From Hymenobacter sp. PAMC 26628 (GTDB taxonomy: Bacteria; Bacteroidota; Bacteroidia; Cytophagales; Hymenobacteraceae): a DNA stretch of 64,000 nt. The stretch is taken from assembly GCF_001562275.1 (NCBI RefSeq), contig NZ_CP014304.1:2108001-2172000 (forward strand), read 5' to 3'. The position numbers and the translations under genes are program-made. Below the pieces are notes generated by a model. The model made no database searches. It worked only from the letters and a program-made list of their open reading frames with translations, and was not told the origin of the DNA. This document shows positions 34,144-42,365 of this stretch, one piece after another (position 1 is the first letter of the stretch; every line of letters starts with the position of its first letter).

Positions 34144-34588
34144 TGCCGCCCGCTCGCTGTGGCCCCGCCGCCTATTGGTGGCCGCACTAGTGGCGTTGCT
34201 GCTGGGCCTGGGCCTGTTTGAAGCAGAGGTTTTTGCCGCCTTGGGCCACCTCTGGCACCCCGGTGGGGCCCCGGCGGCCGTGCCCGGCATCACTACCCAC
34301 GGCCTGCCCGTGGCCATTAGCTACCGCCTGCTCTACGCCATGCTGAACGTGGCCCTGCTGCACCTGCTGCTGCACGGCCGCTACACCGTGGCCGCTGTGG
34401 TAGCCTATGCGGTGGGCTACGTGGCCGGCGCGGGCCTGCTGTGGCTGGGGCAGCGGGCAGGCCTACCCATTGCCTCGCTTACCGGCCACCGGGTGCTCGA
34501 CGTGCTCTCGTCGCCGTTGCCAGTCATGTTTGCCTATCCGCTGGCGCTGCTGGCGGGGCCAAAAGCTCCTGCCCACCCCGCGCCGTAA
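34133..34588 (+). CDS. Exosortase-associated integral membrane protein
   Basis: 151 residues from a GTG at 34133, which lies inside the end of the exosortase gene; no ATG or other better start exists and the overlap implies translational coupling. Four hydrophobic segments are visible (LLVAALVALLLGLGLFEAEVF, ISYRLLYAMLNVALLHLLLH, VAAVVAYAVGYVAGAGLLWL, VMFAYPLALLAG). Bacteroidota exosortases are regularly followed by a small membrane partner of this size (XrtF- or XrtX-associated protein). It has no known catalytic motif; a role in substrate handling is inferred from position. A terminator follows after about 100 bases. Confidence 0.75.
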   Translation: MPASAARSLWPRRLLVAALVALLLGLGLFEAEVFAALGHLWHPGGAPAAVPGITTHGLPVAISYRLLYAMLNVALLHLLLHGRYTVAAVVAYAVGYVAGAGLLWLGQRAGLPIASLTGHRVLDVLSSPLPVMFAYPLALLAGPKAPAHPAP

Positions 34589-34691
34589 GTCGCGCTCATC
34601 AGCCTGGCCGTAGCAGTCGGGAACGGGCATTGGCTAAAAGCGGCTCATGCCCAATGCCAGCTGCAGTGGTAAAACCAGGTTTCAGGCCCTC

Positions 34692-34723
34692 AAACGCCGT
34701 CCGGTGCGGACGGCGTTTTTTTT
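34692..34723 (+). terminator. Rho-independent terminator of the exosortase locus
   Basis: aacgccgtcc / ggacggcgtt (34693-34702 with 34708-34717) is followed by a run of T. Confidence 0.85.
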
Positions 34724-34724
34724 A

Positions 34725-34778
34725 TTTTCATGGGGCAATGAGCCCAGCGGGGCCGACGGGTTCATTGCCCCACGAAAA
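34725..34778. repeat. Imperfect inverted repeat after the terminator
   Basis: ttttcatggggcaatgagccc (34725-34745) pairs with 34758-34778 except at about two positions. The rest of the 378-base spacer up to 34966 is AT-rich leader of the lectin gene without another gene. Confidence 0.65.
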
Positions 34779-34966
34779 CAGAAAATTGAGCCGGCCTATT
34801 CCAGGCCGCTCGTCCGGGTGACTAATTATTTAATCTAAGGGAATGAATGCGCGACGGCAAATTTTCAATAAACCAGTTATATTGCAATTAATTAGATCAA
34901 ATTAATGATTTCAGTAAATTATATGTTGATTTAGTGCAATTTTCTAAATATACTTTCCCCTTCTAT

Positions 34967-37900
34967 ATGACCAAAATCCTTACCACCAGAAGGCTGCTGC
35001 CAACTGTTACTGGGCCTGTAGGCTGCCTGCTCCTGGGCCTGCTGTGGGGCCAGCCCTACCAGGCCCAAGCCCAGTTTCCGCGCGCAGAATCGTTTCAAAA
35101 CAGTACGGCGGGGGGCTTCGTGCTGGGCGGCAGCGCCACGCTGACGGCGGCCACGGGCAGCGACCCCAACGGCGCAGGCTACCTGCGCCTGACTTCGGCA
35201 ATTATCAATCAATCGGGCTTTGCGATTGACCAGACTTCGTTCCCGGCCCCACAAGGCTTTAGCATCTCGTTCGAATTTTTTGCCTACGGTGGCGATGGAG
35301 CCGATGGGTTTTCGGTCTTTCTGGTGGACGCCGACCAGACATCGGCGGCGTCATTTACACCGGGGGCTTCGGGCGGCTCGCTGGGCTACGCCCAAAAAAC
35401 CACCGCCCCCGTCAGCAACGGGGTGCCGTTCGGCTACATCGGCATCGGCATCGATGAATTCGGCAACTACTCCAACGCCACCGAAGGCCGGGTAGGCGGT
35501 ATCAACACCCCCGACCTAACGCCCGACGCGGTGGCCATCCGCGGGGCCGGCAACGGCCGTAGTACCAGCGACTACCCCTACCTGGCCGGCAGCCCCACGC
35601 TGCCTTTCAGCCTCGACGTGCCCACAATCCGGGCTCTGGCGGGCTCGCTTGACTACCGCCGGGTGTACATCGACGTGGTGCCCACCAACGGCACCTACCG
35701 CATCACGGTCCGCATCCAGCACGGGGGAGCCCTGGCAACGGCCGTGCGCAACTTCGTGGTACCCGCCCCCCCTGCCAATTTGCGGGTGGGCTTTTCGGGC
35801 TCGACGGGAGGCAATACCAACGTGCACGAAATCCGAAAGCTGGCCGTTCAGCAGCTACCTTTTTTGAGCGATGACGTGGCCGGTACCGCGTACAACCAGC
35901 CCGTTTCGATCAACGTGCTCAACAACGACATATTTTCTTACGCAACTTACAAGTCGGGCACCGTCGATTTGGACCTCAACACACCGGGCGTGCAAAGCTC
36001 GCTGGCACTGGCCCAGGGCACGTTTTCGGTGACGCCGGAGGGCACCGTCACGTTTACGCCCAGCGGCACGTTCGCGGGGGTGGTGACGGTACCGTACACG
36101 GCCGGCGATATGCTGGACCAAACGGCATCGCCGGCCAACATCACCGTCGTTGTGCGGGGGGCCGACGTGGCCAACAGCGTCAGCGGCCCCACGGCTGCCT
36201 TCCCCGGCGCGCAGGTGCAGTATACTGTCACCACATCTAACCTGGGCCCGCTGCCGGCCACCAACGTGGTGCCGACGCTGCAATTGCCAGCCGGCCTAAG
36301 CGGCGTAGTCGTAGGCAACGGCGGCGCGTACGACATCGGCTCCGGCCTCGTCACCTTTGCCACCAGCAACCTGGCCGCGGGCGGCACCCCGGCCACGAAC
36401 ACGGTCCGCTTTACCGCCCCCGCGAGCGGCTCGGTGACGGGCACTACCGCTAACACGGCCACCGAGCCCGACCCGGTGGGCCCCAACAATGTCGCTTCCA
36501 TCACGACCCTCATCAGCGGGCTGGCCAATGTGGCCAGCGTGTGCGCCACGCCAGGCAAAGACGGCGTGGGCAGCCTGGGAGCCGCCTCCGCCCCCAACAC
36601 CTACTTCGCGGGCCAGCGCGTGACGACGAGCGGCAACGCAGCCAGCATCGAACTGAGCCCAGCCCTGACGGGCGTGGGCGCAAGCACCGCCCCCATCGCG
36701 GCCGGCGACCTGGTACTGGTGATGCAGATGCAAGGCGCGCGTCTCAATACCGACAACTCCGCCGCTTACGGCAGCAGCAACGGCAACGGCAACGGCAACC
36801 TGAGCGGCACCCAAGACCAGTTCACGGCCGGCCTTTACGAATACGCCGTGGCCACCAATGCCGTGGCCACTGGCGGCGGCACCCTCGTGCTGGACCGGGT
36901 GCTGGCCAACACCTACGATAACCTCGACTACAACGACGCCGCCAACCCCACTGGGCAGCGGCGCTTCCAGGTGGTGCGCGTGCCCCAGTACTCGGCCCTG
37001 GCCGTGGCCGACTCAGTGGCCGGGGCCCCCTGGAACGGCACGGCCGGCGGCGTGCTGGCCCTGGATGTGGCCGGTTCGACTACGTTTGGCACCGGCGCCC
37101 GCCTCACCATGACCGGCCGGGGCTTCCGCGGCGGCGGCGGCAAGCAGTACACTGGCGTGGGCGCGGGTGCGACGGCCTACAGCAGCACCGATTTTCGGCA
37201 GCTGAGCAGCGCCACCACCACGGGCACGGGCGGGGCCAAAGGCGAAGGCACGGGCGGCACGCCCGCCTACCTCTACGACGGCCCCAGCGGGGCCCTGGTT
37301 GATACCGGCCAGGAAGGCTACCGCAACGGCAGCAACGGCCGTGGGGGCCCCGGCAACGCCGGCGGCGGCGGCACCGACGAGTCGCCAACCGACAACTCGC
37401 GCAACACCGGCGGCGGCGGCGGCGCCAACGGCGGCCAGGGCGGTTTCGGGGGCTACGGCTACAGCTACACCGGCAACATAACCGACAACGCCCAGGGCAT
37501 CGGCGGGGCTGCGTTTGGCGCTTCTGCGGGCCGGTTGGCCCTCGGCGGTGGCGGCGGCGCAGGTTCGGCCAACGACGGTAGCCTGGCCAGCAGTGGCGCG
37601 GCGGGCGGCGGCATTGTGCTACTGCGCACGGGGGCCGTGGCCGGCACCGGCCAAGTGCTAGCCAACGGCCTCAACGCCAGTCCTGCCGCCAACGACGGCG
37701 GCGGCGGCGGTGGGGCTGGCGGCGCGGTACTGGTCCTGGCCGCTAACACCAGCACCCTCGGAAACCTCACCGTGACGACCCACGGCGGCCAGGGCGGCAA
37801 TGCCAATACGAACGGCGCTCAGCCTGGCGCGGCGTACGGGCCCGGCGGCGGCGGCGGCGGCGGCATCGTATTCGCCAACGGCGCAGTGGCGGCGGCTTCG

Positions 37901-39115
37901 TCGGCGGCCGGCGGGGCAAACGGCACCACCACTACGGGGGCCCTGGCCTTCGGAGCTACCGCTGGCACTGCCGGGAATATTGCCACCGACGCCCCGGCCA
38001 GCGGCTCGGGCACGGCGGCCTGCCTGCCAGCCCTCACGGTGGCGCTGAGCACCTCCACGCCCGGCGTCACGCGCGCCGAGGGCAGCACGGGCCCGGTAGA
38101 CCCGGCCCTCTACACGCTCACCATCGCCAACACGGGCGGCACGGCCACCGGCGTCAGTGCCCTGGGCAGCATGGCCCCTAACTTGTTCAAGTACGACGGC
38201 ACGTATACGCCCGTCGCGACGCTTACCCTGCCCGACGGCAGCACCACCACGCCCACCGGCTACGGCCTGCCCGCCAATGGCGTCAGCCAGCCCATGTTCA
38301 CAGGCTTTGTCCTCCCGGCCGGGGCTTCGCTTGCCATCACTTTCCGGGCCACCATCGACGCGTCGGCGCAGAACGGTGTGGCATATCAGGCGTCGGCCGT
38401 GGCCAGCTACGACAACCCGCTGCGCACTTCCGCGACCAACGCCACCGCCCAGCCCGGCCAGAACTACTCCGGCACCAGCGACGCAGGCCTGGGCACGGCC
38501 GGCGGCAGCAACTACGGCAGCAACTCCAGCACAGCCGAGGACGTGACCATTCAAACGCCGCTACCGGTGTCGCTGTCCCGCTTCACGGCCGTGGCCGTGC
38601 GCCTCGACGCCCAGCTGCGCTGGACCACCGCCAGCGAACACAACAACGACCGGTTCGTGGTGGAGCGCAGCGCCAACGGCACCGCGTTTGAAGCCGTGGG
38701 TACCGTGCGCGGCCAGGGCAACAGCAGCCGGGCCTTCGACTATACCTTCTCGGACGCGGGGGCTGCCCGCCACGCGTTGGCCGGCCAGCGCCTCTACTAC
38801 CGCCTGCGCCAGGTCGATTTCAACGGGGAAACCAGCTACTCGCCGGTGCGCACCGTGGCGTTTGGGACCGGCGGCACCGCGGGCCTGTACCCCAACCCAG
38901 CCGGCCCCACGGCCACCCTCGACCTGAGCAACCTGCCCGCCGGCTCCTACCAAGTGCAAGTACTTGACCTAACCGGGCGCGTCGTGGCCACGTATTCTCT
39001 GCCGGGAGGGGCCCAGCACCCGCTGGATTTGCGCGCCCTGGCCGTAGGAACCTACCTGGTGCGCGTGCACGGCGGCAGCGGCGCCAGCCAGTCGCTGCTG
39101 CTAACGCACGAGTAA
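34967..39115 (+). CDS. Giant secreted lectin-like, glycine-rich surface protein with T9SS-type C-terminus
   Basis: 1382 residues. A signal peptide (about 1-36, ending YQAQAQ) is followed by an L-type (legume-like) lectin domain (about 40-300; YGGDGADGFSVFLVDAD, GYIGIGIDEFGNYSNATEGR), an Ig-like/cadherin-like segment with VLNND (about 310-395), a DUF11-type repeat (about 397-515), a long glycine-rich zone (about 710-985; GGGGGANGGQGGFGGYGY), a second DUF11-like segment (about 1020-1160) and a C-terminal region ending in a T9SS sorting domain (LYPNPAGPTATLDL, about 1305-1382). It is expected on the cell surface, binding glycans. ATG 34967 opens the signal peptide. It directly follows the exosortase locus but has no PLDGG tail. 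Confidence 0.85.
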   Translation: MTKILTTRRLLPTVTGPVGCLLLGLLWGQPYQAQAQFPRAESFQNSTAGGFVLGGSATLTAATGSDPNGAGYLRLTSAIINQSGFAIDQTSFPAPQGFSISFEFFAYGGDGADGFSVFLVDADQTSAASFTPGASGGSLGYAQKTTAPVSNGVPFGYIGIGIDEFGNYSNATEGRVGGINTPDLTPDAVAIRGAGNGRSTSDYPYLAGSPTLPFSLDVPTIRALAGSLDYRRVYIDVVPTNGTYRITVRIQHGGALATAVRNFVVPAPPANLRVGFSGSTGGNTNVHEIRKLAVQQLPFLSDDVAGTAYNQPVSINVLNNDIFSYATYKSGTVDLDLNTPGVQSSLALAQGTFSVTPEGTVTFTPSGTFAGVVTVPYTAGDMLDQTASPANITVVVRGADVANSVSGPTAAFPGAQVQYTVTTSNLGPLPATNVVPTLQLPAGLSGVVVGNGGAYDIGSGLVTFATSNLAAGGTPATNTVRFTAPASGSVTGTTANTATEPDPVGPNNVASITTLISGLANVASVCATPGKDGVGSLGAASAPNTYFAGQRVTTSGNAASIELSPALTGVGASTAPIAAGDLVLVMQMQGARLNTDNSAAYGSSNGNGNGNLSGTQDQFTAGLYEYAVATNAVATGGGTLVLDRVLANTYDNLDYNDAANPTGQRRFQVVRVPQYSALAVADSVAGAPWNGTAGGVLALDVAGSTTFGTGARLTMTGRGFRGGGGKQYTGVGAGATAYSSTDFRQLSSATTTGTGGAKGEGTGGTPAYLYDGPSGALVDTGQEGYRNGSNGRGGPGNAGGGGTDESPTDNSRNTGGGGGANGGQGGFGGYGYSYTGNITDNAQGIGGAAFGASAGRLALGGGGGAGSANDGSLASSGAAGGGIVLLRTGAVAGTGQVLANGLNASPAANDGGGGGGAGGAVLVLAANTSTLGNLTVTTHGGQGGNANTNGAQPGAAYGPGGGGGGGIVFANGAVAAASSAAGGANGTTTTGALAFGATAGTAGNIATDAPASGSGTAACLPALTVALSTSTPGVTRAEGSTGPVDPALYTLTIANTGGTATGVSALGSMAPNLFKYDGTYTPVATLTLPDGSTTTPTGYGLPANGVSQPMFTGFVLPAGASLAITFRATIDASAQNGVAYQASAVASYDNPLRTSATNATAQPGQNYSGTSDAGLGTAGGSNYGSNSSTAEDVTIQTPLPVSLSRFTAVAVRLDAQLRWTTASEHNNDRFVVERSANGTAFEAVGTVRGQGNSSRAFDYTFSDAGAARHALAGQRLYYRLRQVDFNGETSYSPVRTVAFGTGGTAGLYPNPAGPTATLDLSNLPAGSYQVQVLDLTGRVVATYSLPGGAQHPLDLRALAVGTYLVRVHGGSGASQSLLLTHE

Positions 39116-39140
39116 CGGCCACCGGTTCGCAGCAAAACCC

Positions 39141-39176
39141 AAAAGTGCCCCTGGAAATAATCCAGGGGCACTTTTT
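39141..39176. terminator. Bidirectional terminator between the lectin gene and holA
   Basis: aaaagtgcccctgga / tccaggggcactttt with a 5-base loop; A and T runs on either side serve both convergent genes. Confidence 0.88.
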
Positions 39177-39216
39177 GTATATCCAAAGCTTTGCTGGCCG
39201 GCGTGGGGGCCCCGCG

Positions 39217-40278
39217 TTAACTTACCACGCCGGCCGGCACGGCGTGCAAAATCAGCCATACCAGCTCGCGCAGGATTTCGCCCTCGTCCATGCTGCCGCT
39301 TTCGATGCCCTTGCTCTGGGCGTCGGCCCGGCGGATGAGGTGGATGATATCGACCACCCGCGCCGCGGGGTAGGCTTTCAGGGCGTGCTGGTACTCCTTC
39401 TGGGCGAAGCTGTTGACGATGCCCAGGCTTTTAAACACACCATCCGGGGGGTTGGGGCCCGCTTGGTGCAGAACCAGCAGCTTGCTGAAGAAACCGAAGA
39501 GCAGCGTGAGGTTAGGAATGAGCGGGTTGGCTTTGGGGTTGGCGGCGAAGTAGCCCAGGATGCGGTTGGCCTTCAACACGTCGCACTGTACGAGGGCCTT
39601 TTGCAGCTCAAAAATGTTGTATTCCTTGCTGATGCCCACCAGCCGCTGCACCAGCTCCTCATCGATGGCCTGGCCGGGCTTGAGGTTAAGCACCAGCTTG
39701 TCAATTTCGTTGGCCAGCCGGCTCAGGTCGGCCCCGATGTACTCGGCCAGCAGCGCCGTGGCTTGCCCGGTAATCTGCTGGCCCAGGCCCCGCACGTGGG
39801 CCGTGAGCCAAGCCGGCACCTGGCTGTCATATAGCTTCTTGCTCGTCATCAGCACCGCGCCGGGGGCGTCTTTGCTGGCCAGCAGCTTGCCAAGCTTCTT
39901 GCGGCTGTCGAGGGTTTTGTGCTTGTAGCAGAGCACGAGCACGGTGCTGGCGAGCGGGTTTTTGAGGTAGGCTTCCAGGAAGGGCCAGCTCCGCTCCTGC
40001 TCCAAATCGGCGATGGTTTGGGCTTCCTTCACGATGACGACCGTGCGCTCGGCCATCATGGGGAAGCGCTTGGCCTGGCCCAGCACGCCGGCCACGTCCA
40101 CGTCCTTGCCGTAAATCACGGCCTGGTTGAAGCTGCGGTCGGCTTCAGGCAGGGCCATTTTCTCGATCAGGTCGGCCACCACGTCGATGTAGTACGGCTC
40201 CTCGCCCTGCAAAAAGTACACGGGCTGGAACTGCCGCTGCCGCAGCTGCTTGAAAATGGCGTCGGCGTCTTGTACCAA
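39217..40278 (-). CDS. holA: DNA polymerase III, delta subunit
   Basis: 353 residues, normal for HolA, the clamp-loader subunit that opens the beta clamp. The N-terminal P-loop-like segment FQPVYFLQGEEPYYID is characteristic, as are LASTVLVLCYKHKTLDSRKK and the C-terminal LFGFFSKLLVLH region. The start is a TTG at 40278; no ATG fits the conserved N-terminus. A perfect -7 box (TACCTTTG, minus strand) lies at 40348-40341. The bases before the TTG contain cattcacccattcac, the same word as before the divergent tyrS. Confidence 0.9.
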   Translation of the reverse strand: MVQDADAIFKQLRQRQFQPVYFLQGEEPYYIDVVADLIEKMALPEADRSFNQAVIYGKDVDVAGVLGQAKRFPMMAERTVVIVKEAQTIADLEQERSWPFLEAYLKNPLASTVLVLCYKHKTLDSRKKLGKLLASKDAPGAVLMTSKKLYDSQVPAWLTAHVRGLGQQITGQATALLAEYIGADLSRLANEIDKLVLNLKPGQAIDEELVQRLVGISKEYNIFELQKALVQCDVLKANRILGYFAANPKANPLIPNLTLLFGFFSKLLVLHQAGPNPPDGVFKSLGIVNSFAQKEYQHALKAYPAARVVDIIHLIRRADAQSKGIESGSMDEGEILRELVWLILHAVPAGVVS

Positions 40279-40340
40279 GGAGTGAACGGGCGAAGGAGTG
40301 AATGGGTGAATGAACAGGCGGCCCGCTCATTCCCTGCTGG

Positions 40341-40348
40341 CAAAGGTA
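40341..40348 (-). promoter_or_regulatory. Candidate -7 box of holA
   Basis: TACCTTTG on the minus strand, identical to the Bacteroidota consensus TAnnTTTG, 63 bases before the TTG start. On the opposite strand TACCTTTA (40360-40367) could serve tyrS. Confidence 0.5.
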
Positions 40349-40397
40349 AAGCCGCCTAGTACCTTTAGAGCCACGTTTTGCGGGTGTACCAAGTTTC

Positions 40398-40441
40398 CAT
40401 TCACCCATTCACCCATTCACCCATTCACCCATTCACCCATT
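40398..40441 (+). repeat. (CATTCACCC) tandem repeat abutting the tyrS start
   Basis: Five consecutive 9-bp units end at the TTG start codon of tyrS (40440). Related cattcac words occur before holA (40295-40315, inverted) and before the transporter fusion at 19831-19856. Confidence 0.85.
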
Positions 40442-41753
40442 GGACCTAATTGAAGAACTGACCTGGCGCGGCATGCTGCACGACGCCATGCCCGGCACCG
40501 CCGAGCACCTGGCCGGCGCCGCGCCCGTGTCGGGCTACATCGGCTTCGACCCCACGGCCGCTTCGCTGCACATCGGTAACCTGGCCAGCATCATGCTGCT
40601 CATGCACTTGCAGCGCGCCGGCCACCGCCCCGTGGCCCTGGTGGGCGGCGCCACCGGCATGATCGGCGACCCCAGCGGCAAGTCGGCCGAGCGCAACCTG
40701 CTCGACGAGGCCACGCTGCGCGCCAACCAGGCCGGCATCCGGGCCCAGCTGGAGAAGTTCCTGGACTTCAACGACTCGCCCACCGGGGCCCTGGTGGTCA
40801 ACAACTACGACTGGTTCAAGGCGTTCAGCTTCCTGGATTTTCTGCGTGACGTGGGCAAGCACCTCACCGTGAACTACATGATGGCCAAGGATTCGGTGAA
40901 GCGCCGCATCGGGGGCCCCGAGGACGGTGCCACTGCTGGGGGCAGCGAGGGCATCAGCTACACCGAGTTCAGCTACCAGCTGCTGCAGGGCTACGATTTC
41001 TTTCACTTGTACCAGTCGCTGAACTGCACGCTGCAAATGGGCGGCAGCGACCAGTGGGGCAACATCACCACCGGTACCGAGCTCATCCGCCGCCTCGGGG
41101 GCCCCGAGGCCAAGGCCTACGCCCTCACCGGCCAGCTCATCACCAAGGCCGACGGCACCAAGTACGGCAAGTCCGAAAGCGGGGCCGTGTTCCTCGACCC
41201 GGCCCTGACCTCGCCCTACCAGTTCTACCAGTTTTTCCTGCGGGCCGACGACGCCGACGCGCCCCGCCTCATCCGCGTGTTCACGCTGCTGGGCCAGGCC
41301 GAAATTGAGGCCCTGGAGGCCCAGCACGCCCAAAACCCCGGCGCCAAAACGCTGCAAAAAGCCCTGGCCCAGGACGTCACCATCCGCGTGCACTCCGAGT
41401 CCGCCTACGAAGCGGCGCTGGCCGCCTCGCAGGTACTCTTCGGCGGCGGCGACCTGGGGGCCCTCGACGAAGCTACCCTGCGCGACGTGTTTGCCGGCGT
41501 GCCCCACCTGCGCGTGCCCCGCGCCGAAGCTGGGGCCCTAAACGTAGCCGTGCTGCTGAGCGAAGCCACCGGCCAGCAAATCTTCCCGTCGCGCGGTGAG
41601 GTACGCAAGCTCATCCAGGCCAACGGCCTGAGCCTAAACGGCCAGAAAGCCACTTCGCCCGACGCTTCGGTGGCCGAGCTGCCCTTACTGCACGGCAAGT
41701 ACTTGGTGGTGCAGCGCGGCAAGAAAAACTACTACCTCGTCGAGCTGACGTAA
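40440..41753 (+). CDS. tyrS: Tyrosyl-tRNA synthetase
   Basis: 437 residues, class Ic synthetase. The HIGH-type motif is HIGNL in [16 protein letters not shown], the KMSKS-type motif KYGKSES, and [10 protein letters not shown] forms part of the tyrosine site. A C-terminal S4 domain (about 365-430, [19 protein letters not shown]) binds tRNA. The start is a [23 protein letters not shown] is the family N-terminus, and in front of it stands only the tandem repeat, so there is no Shine-Dalgarno site. Divergent from holA; terminator at 41773. Confidence 0.95.
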   Translation: MDLIEELTWRGMLHDAMPGTAEHLAGAAPVSGYIGFDPTAASLHIGNLASIMLLMHLQRAGHRPVALVGGATGMIGDPSGKSAERNLLDEATLRANQAGIRAQLEKFLDFNDSPTGALVVNNYDWFKAFSFLDFLRDVGKHLTVNYMMAKDSVKRRIGGPEDGATAGGSEGISYTEFSYQLLQGYDFFHLYQSLNCTLQMGGSDQWGNITTGTELIRRLGGPEAKAYALTGQLITKADGTKYGKSESGAVFLDPALTSPYQFYQFFLRADDADAPRLIRVFTLLGQAEIEALEAQHAQNPGAKTLQKALAQDVTIRVHSESAYEAALAASQVLFGGGDLGALDEATLRDVFAGVPHLRVPRAEAGALNVAVLLSEATGQQIFPSRGEVRKLIQANGLSLNGQKATSPDASVAELPLLHGKYLVVQRGKKNYYLVELT

Positions 41754-41772
41754 TACCCGTTTTCGGCCGCAC

Positions 41773-41806
41773 AAAAAAGGCCCCGCCGGATGGCGGGGCC
41801 TTTTTT
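41773..41806. terminator. Bidirectional terminator between tyrS and the histone-like gene
   Basis: aaaaaaggccccgcc / ggcggggcctttttt with a 4-base loop; suitable for both convergent genes. Confidence 0.9.
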
Positions 41807-41826
41807 GTGGCCCGGGGGCCCTTTAC

Positions 41827-42111
41827 TTACTTCTTCTTGGCCGGCGCGGCTTTCTTGGCAGCAGCGGGTGCAGCCTTCTTGGCGGCGGCCGGAGCAGCCT
41901 TTTTAGTGGCGGCTTTGGGTGCCGCGGCCGGGGCTTCGGTGGTGTTCTTCATGTTCTGCACCTCGGTGCGGAACTCCTGGGCCATCGTCTTCAACTCCTG
42001 CATGCCCTTGCGGACGCGGGTGCCAGCGGCAGCGTTGTGCTTGTCGTAAAACTTGTCGAAATCGCCTTCCAGCGAGAGTACCAGGTCTTTCAGTTTAGCA
42101 AAGTTGTTCAT
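41827..42111 (-). CDS. Histone H1-like (Hc1-type) DNA-binding protein
   Basis: 94 residues. The N-terminal 55 residues (NFAKLKDLVLSLEGDFDKF, then AAGTRVRKGMQELKTMAQEF) match the helical part of chlamydial Hc1-like proteins. The C-terminal tail is repeats of AAPAAAKK, like eukaryotic H1 tails. It probably binds DNA through the Lys/Ala tail and shapes the nucleoid; such proteins are common in Cytophagales. Single gene, convergent with tyrS. Confidence 0.88.
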   Translation of the reverse strand: MNNFAKLKDLVLSLEGDFDKFYDKHNAAAGTRVRKGMQELKTMAQEFRTEVQNMKNTTEAPAAAPKAATKKAAPAAAKKAAPAAAKKAAPAKKK

Positions 42112-42315
42112 GGAGGTTTGGGGGGTTGGGATGGGGAAAAGAAAAAGGTTGAAGCATTTAGACGGCCCTAATATACAGGGATTTCAAATGCAAGCAACTT
42201 TTCCTTATTTTTGTAATGTCCCCACAGTACGCAGGAAAGCAGTTTTTAGTTGAAAAACTGCCAATGCTGCGAATTCTCACGTGCCCGCTTATCTTGGCAT
42301 AGTGCTAAAACAAAG
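42112..42315. other. Intergenic region, no gene seen
   Basis: Leader of the histone-like gene. It contains G-rich gaggtttggggggttgggatgggg just before the start and AT-rich sequence with a poor match to promoter consensus. Confidence 0.4.
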
Positions 42316-42344
42316 GCGCCGGCCACCCCTCAGGTAGCCGGCGC
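42316..42344 (-). terminator. Likely terminator of the oxoamine synthase gene
   Basis: gcgccggc / gccggcgc stem; on the minus strand it is followed by ctttgtttta. It lies 22 bases after the stop codon. Confidence 0.6.
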
Positions 42345-42365
42345 GCAACGCAGGGCAGCGGCTGA

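Noticed and set aside
34441..34838. Frames of 126 and 63 residues overlapping the exosortase partner and its terminator
   Set aside because: They run across the terminator hairpin and out of frame with the membrane protein; no motif.
40398..40441. CRISPR-like array
   Set aside because: Units are contiguous 9-mers without spacers and no cas gene is near.
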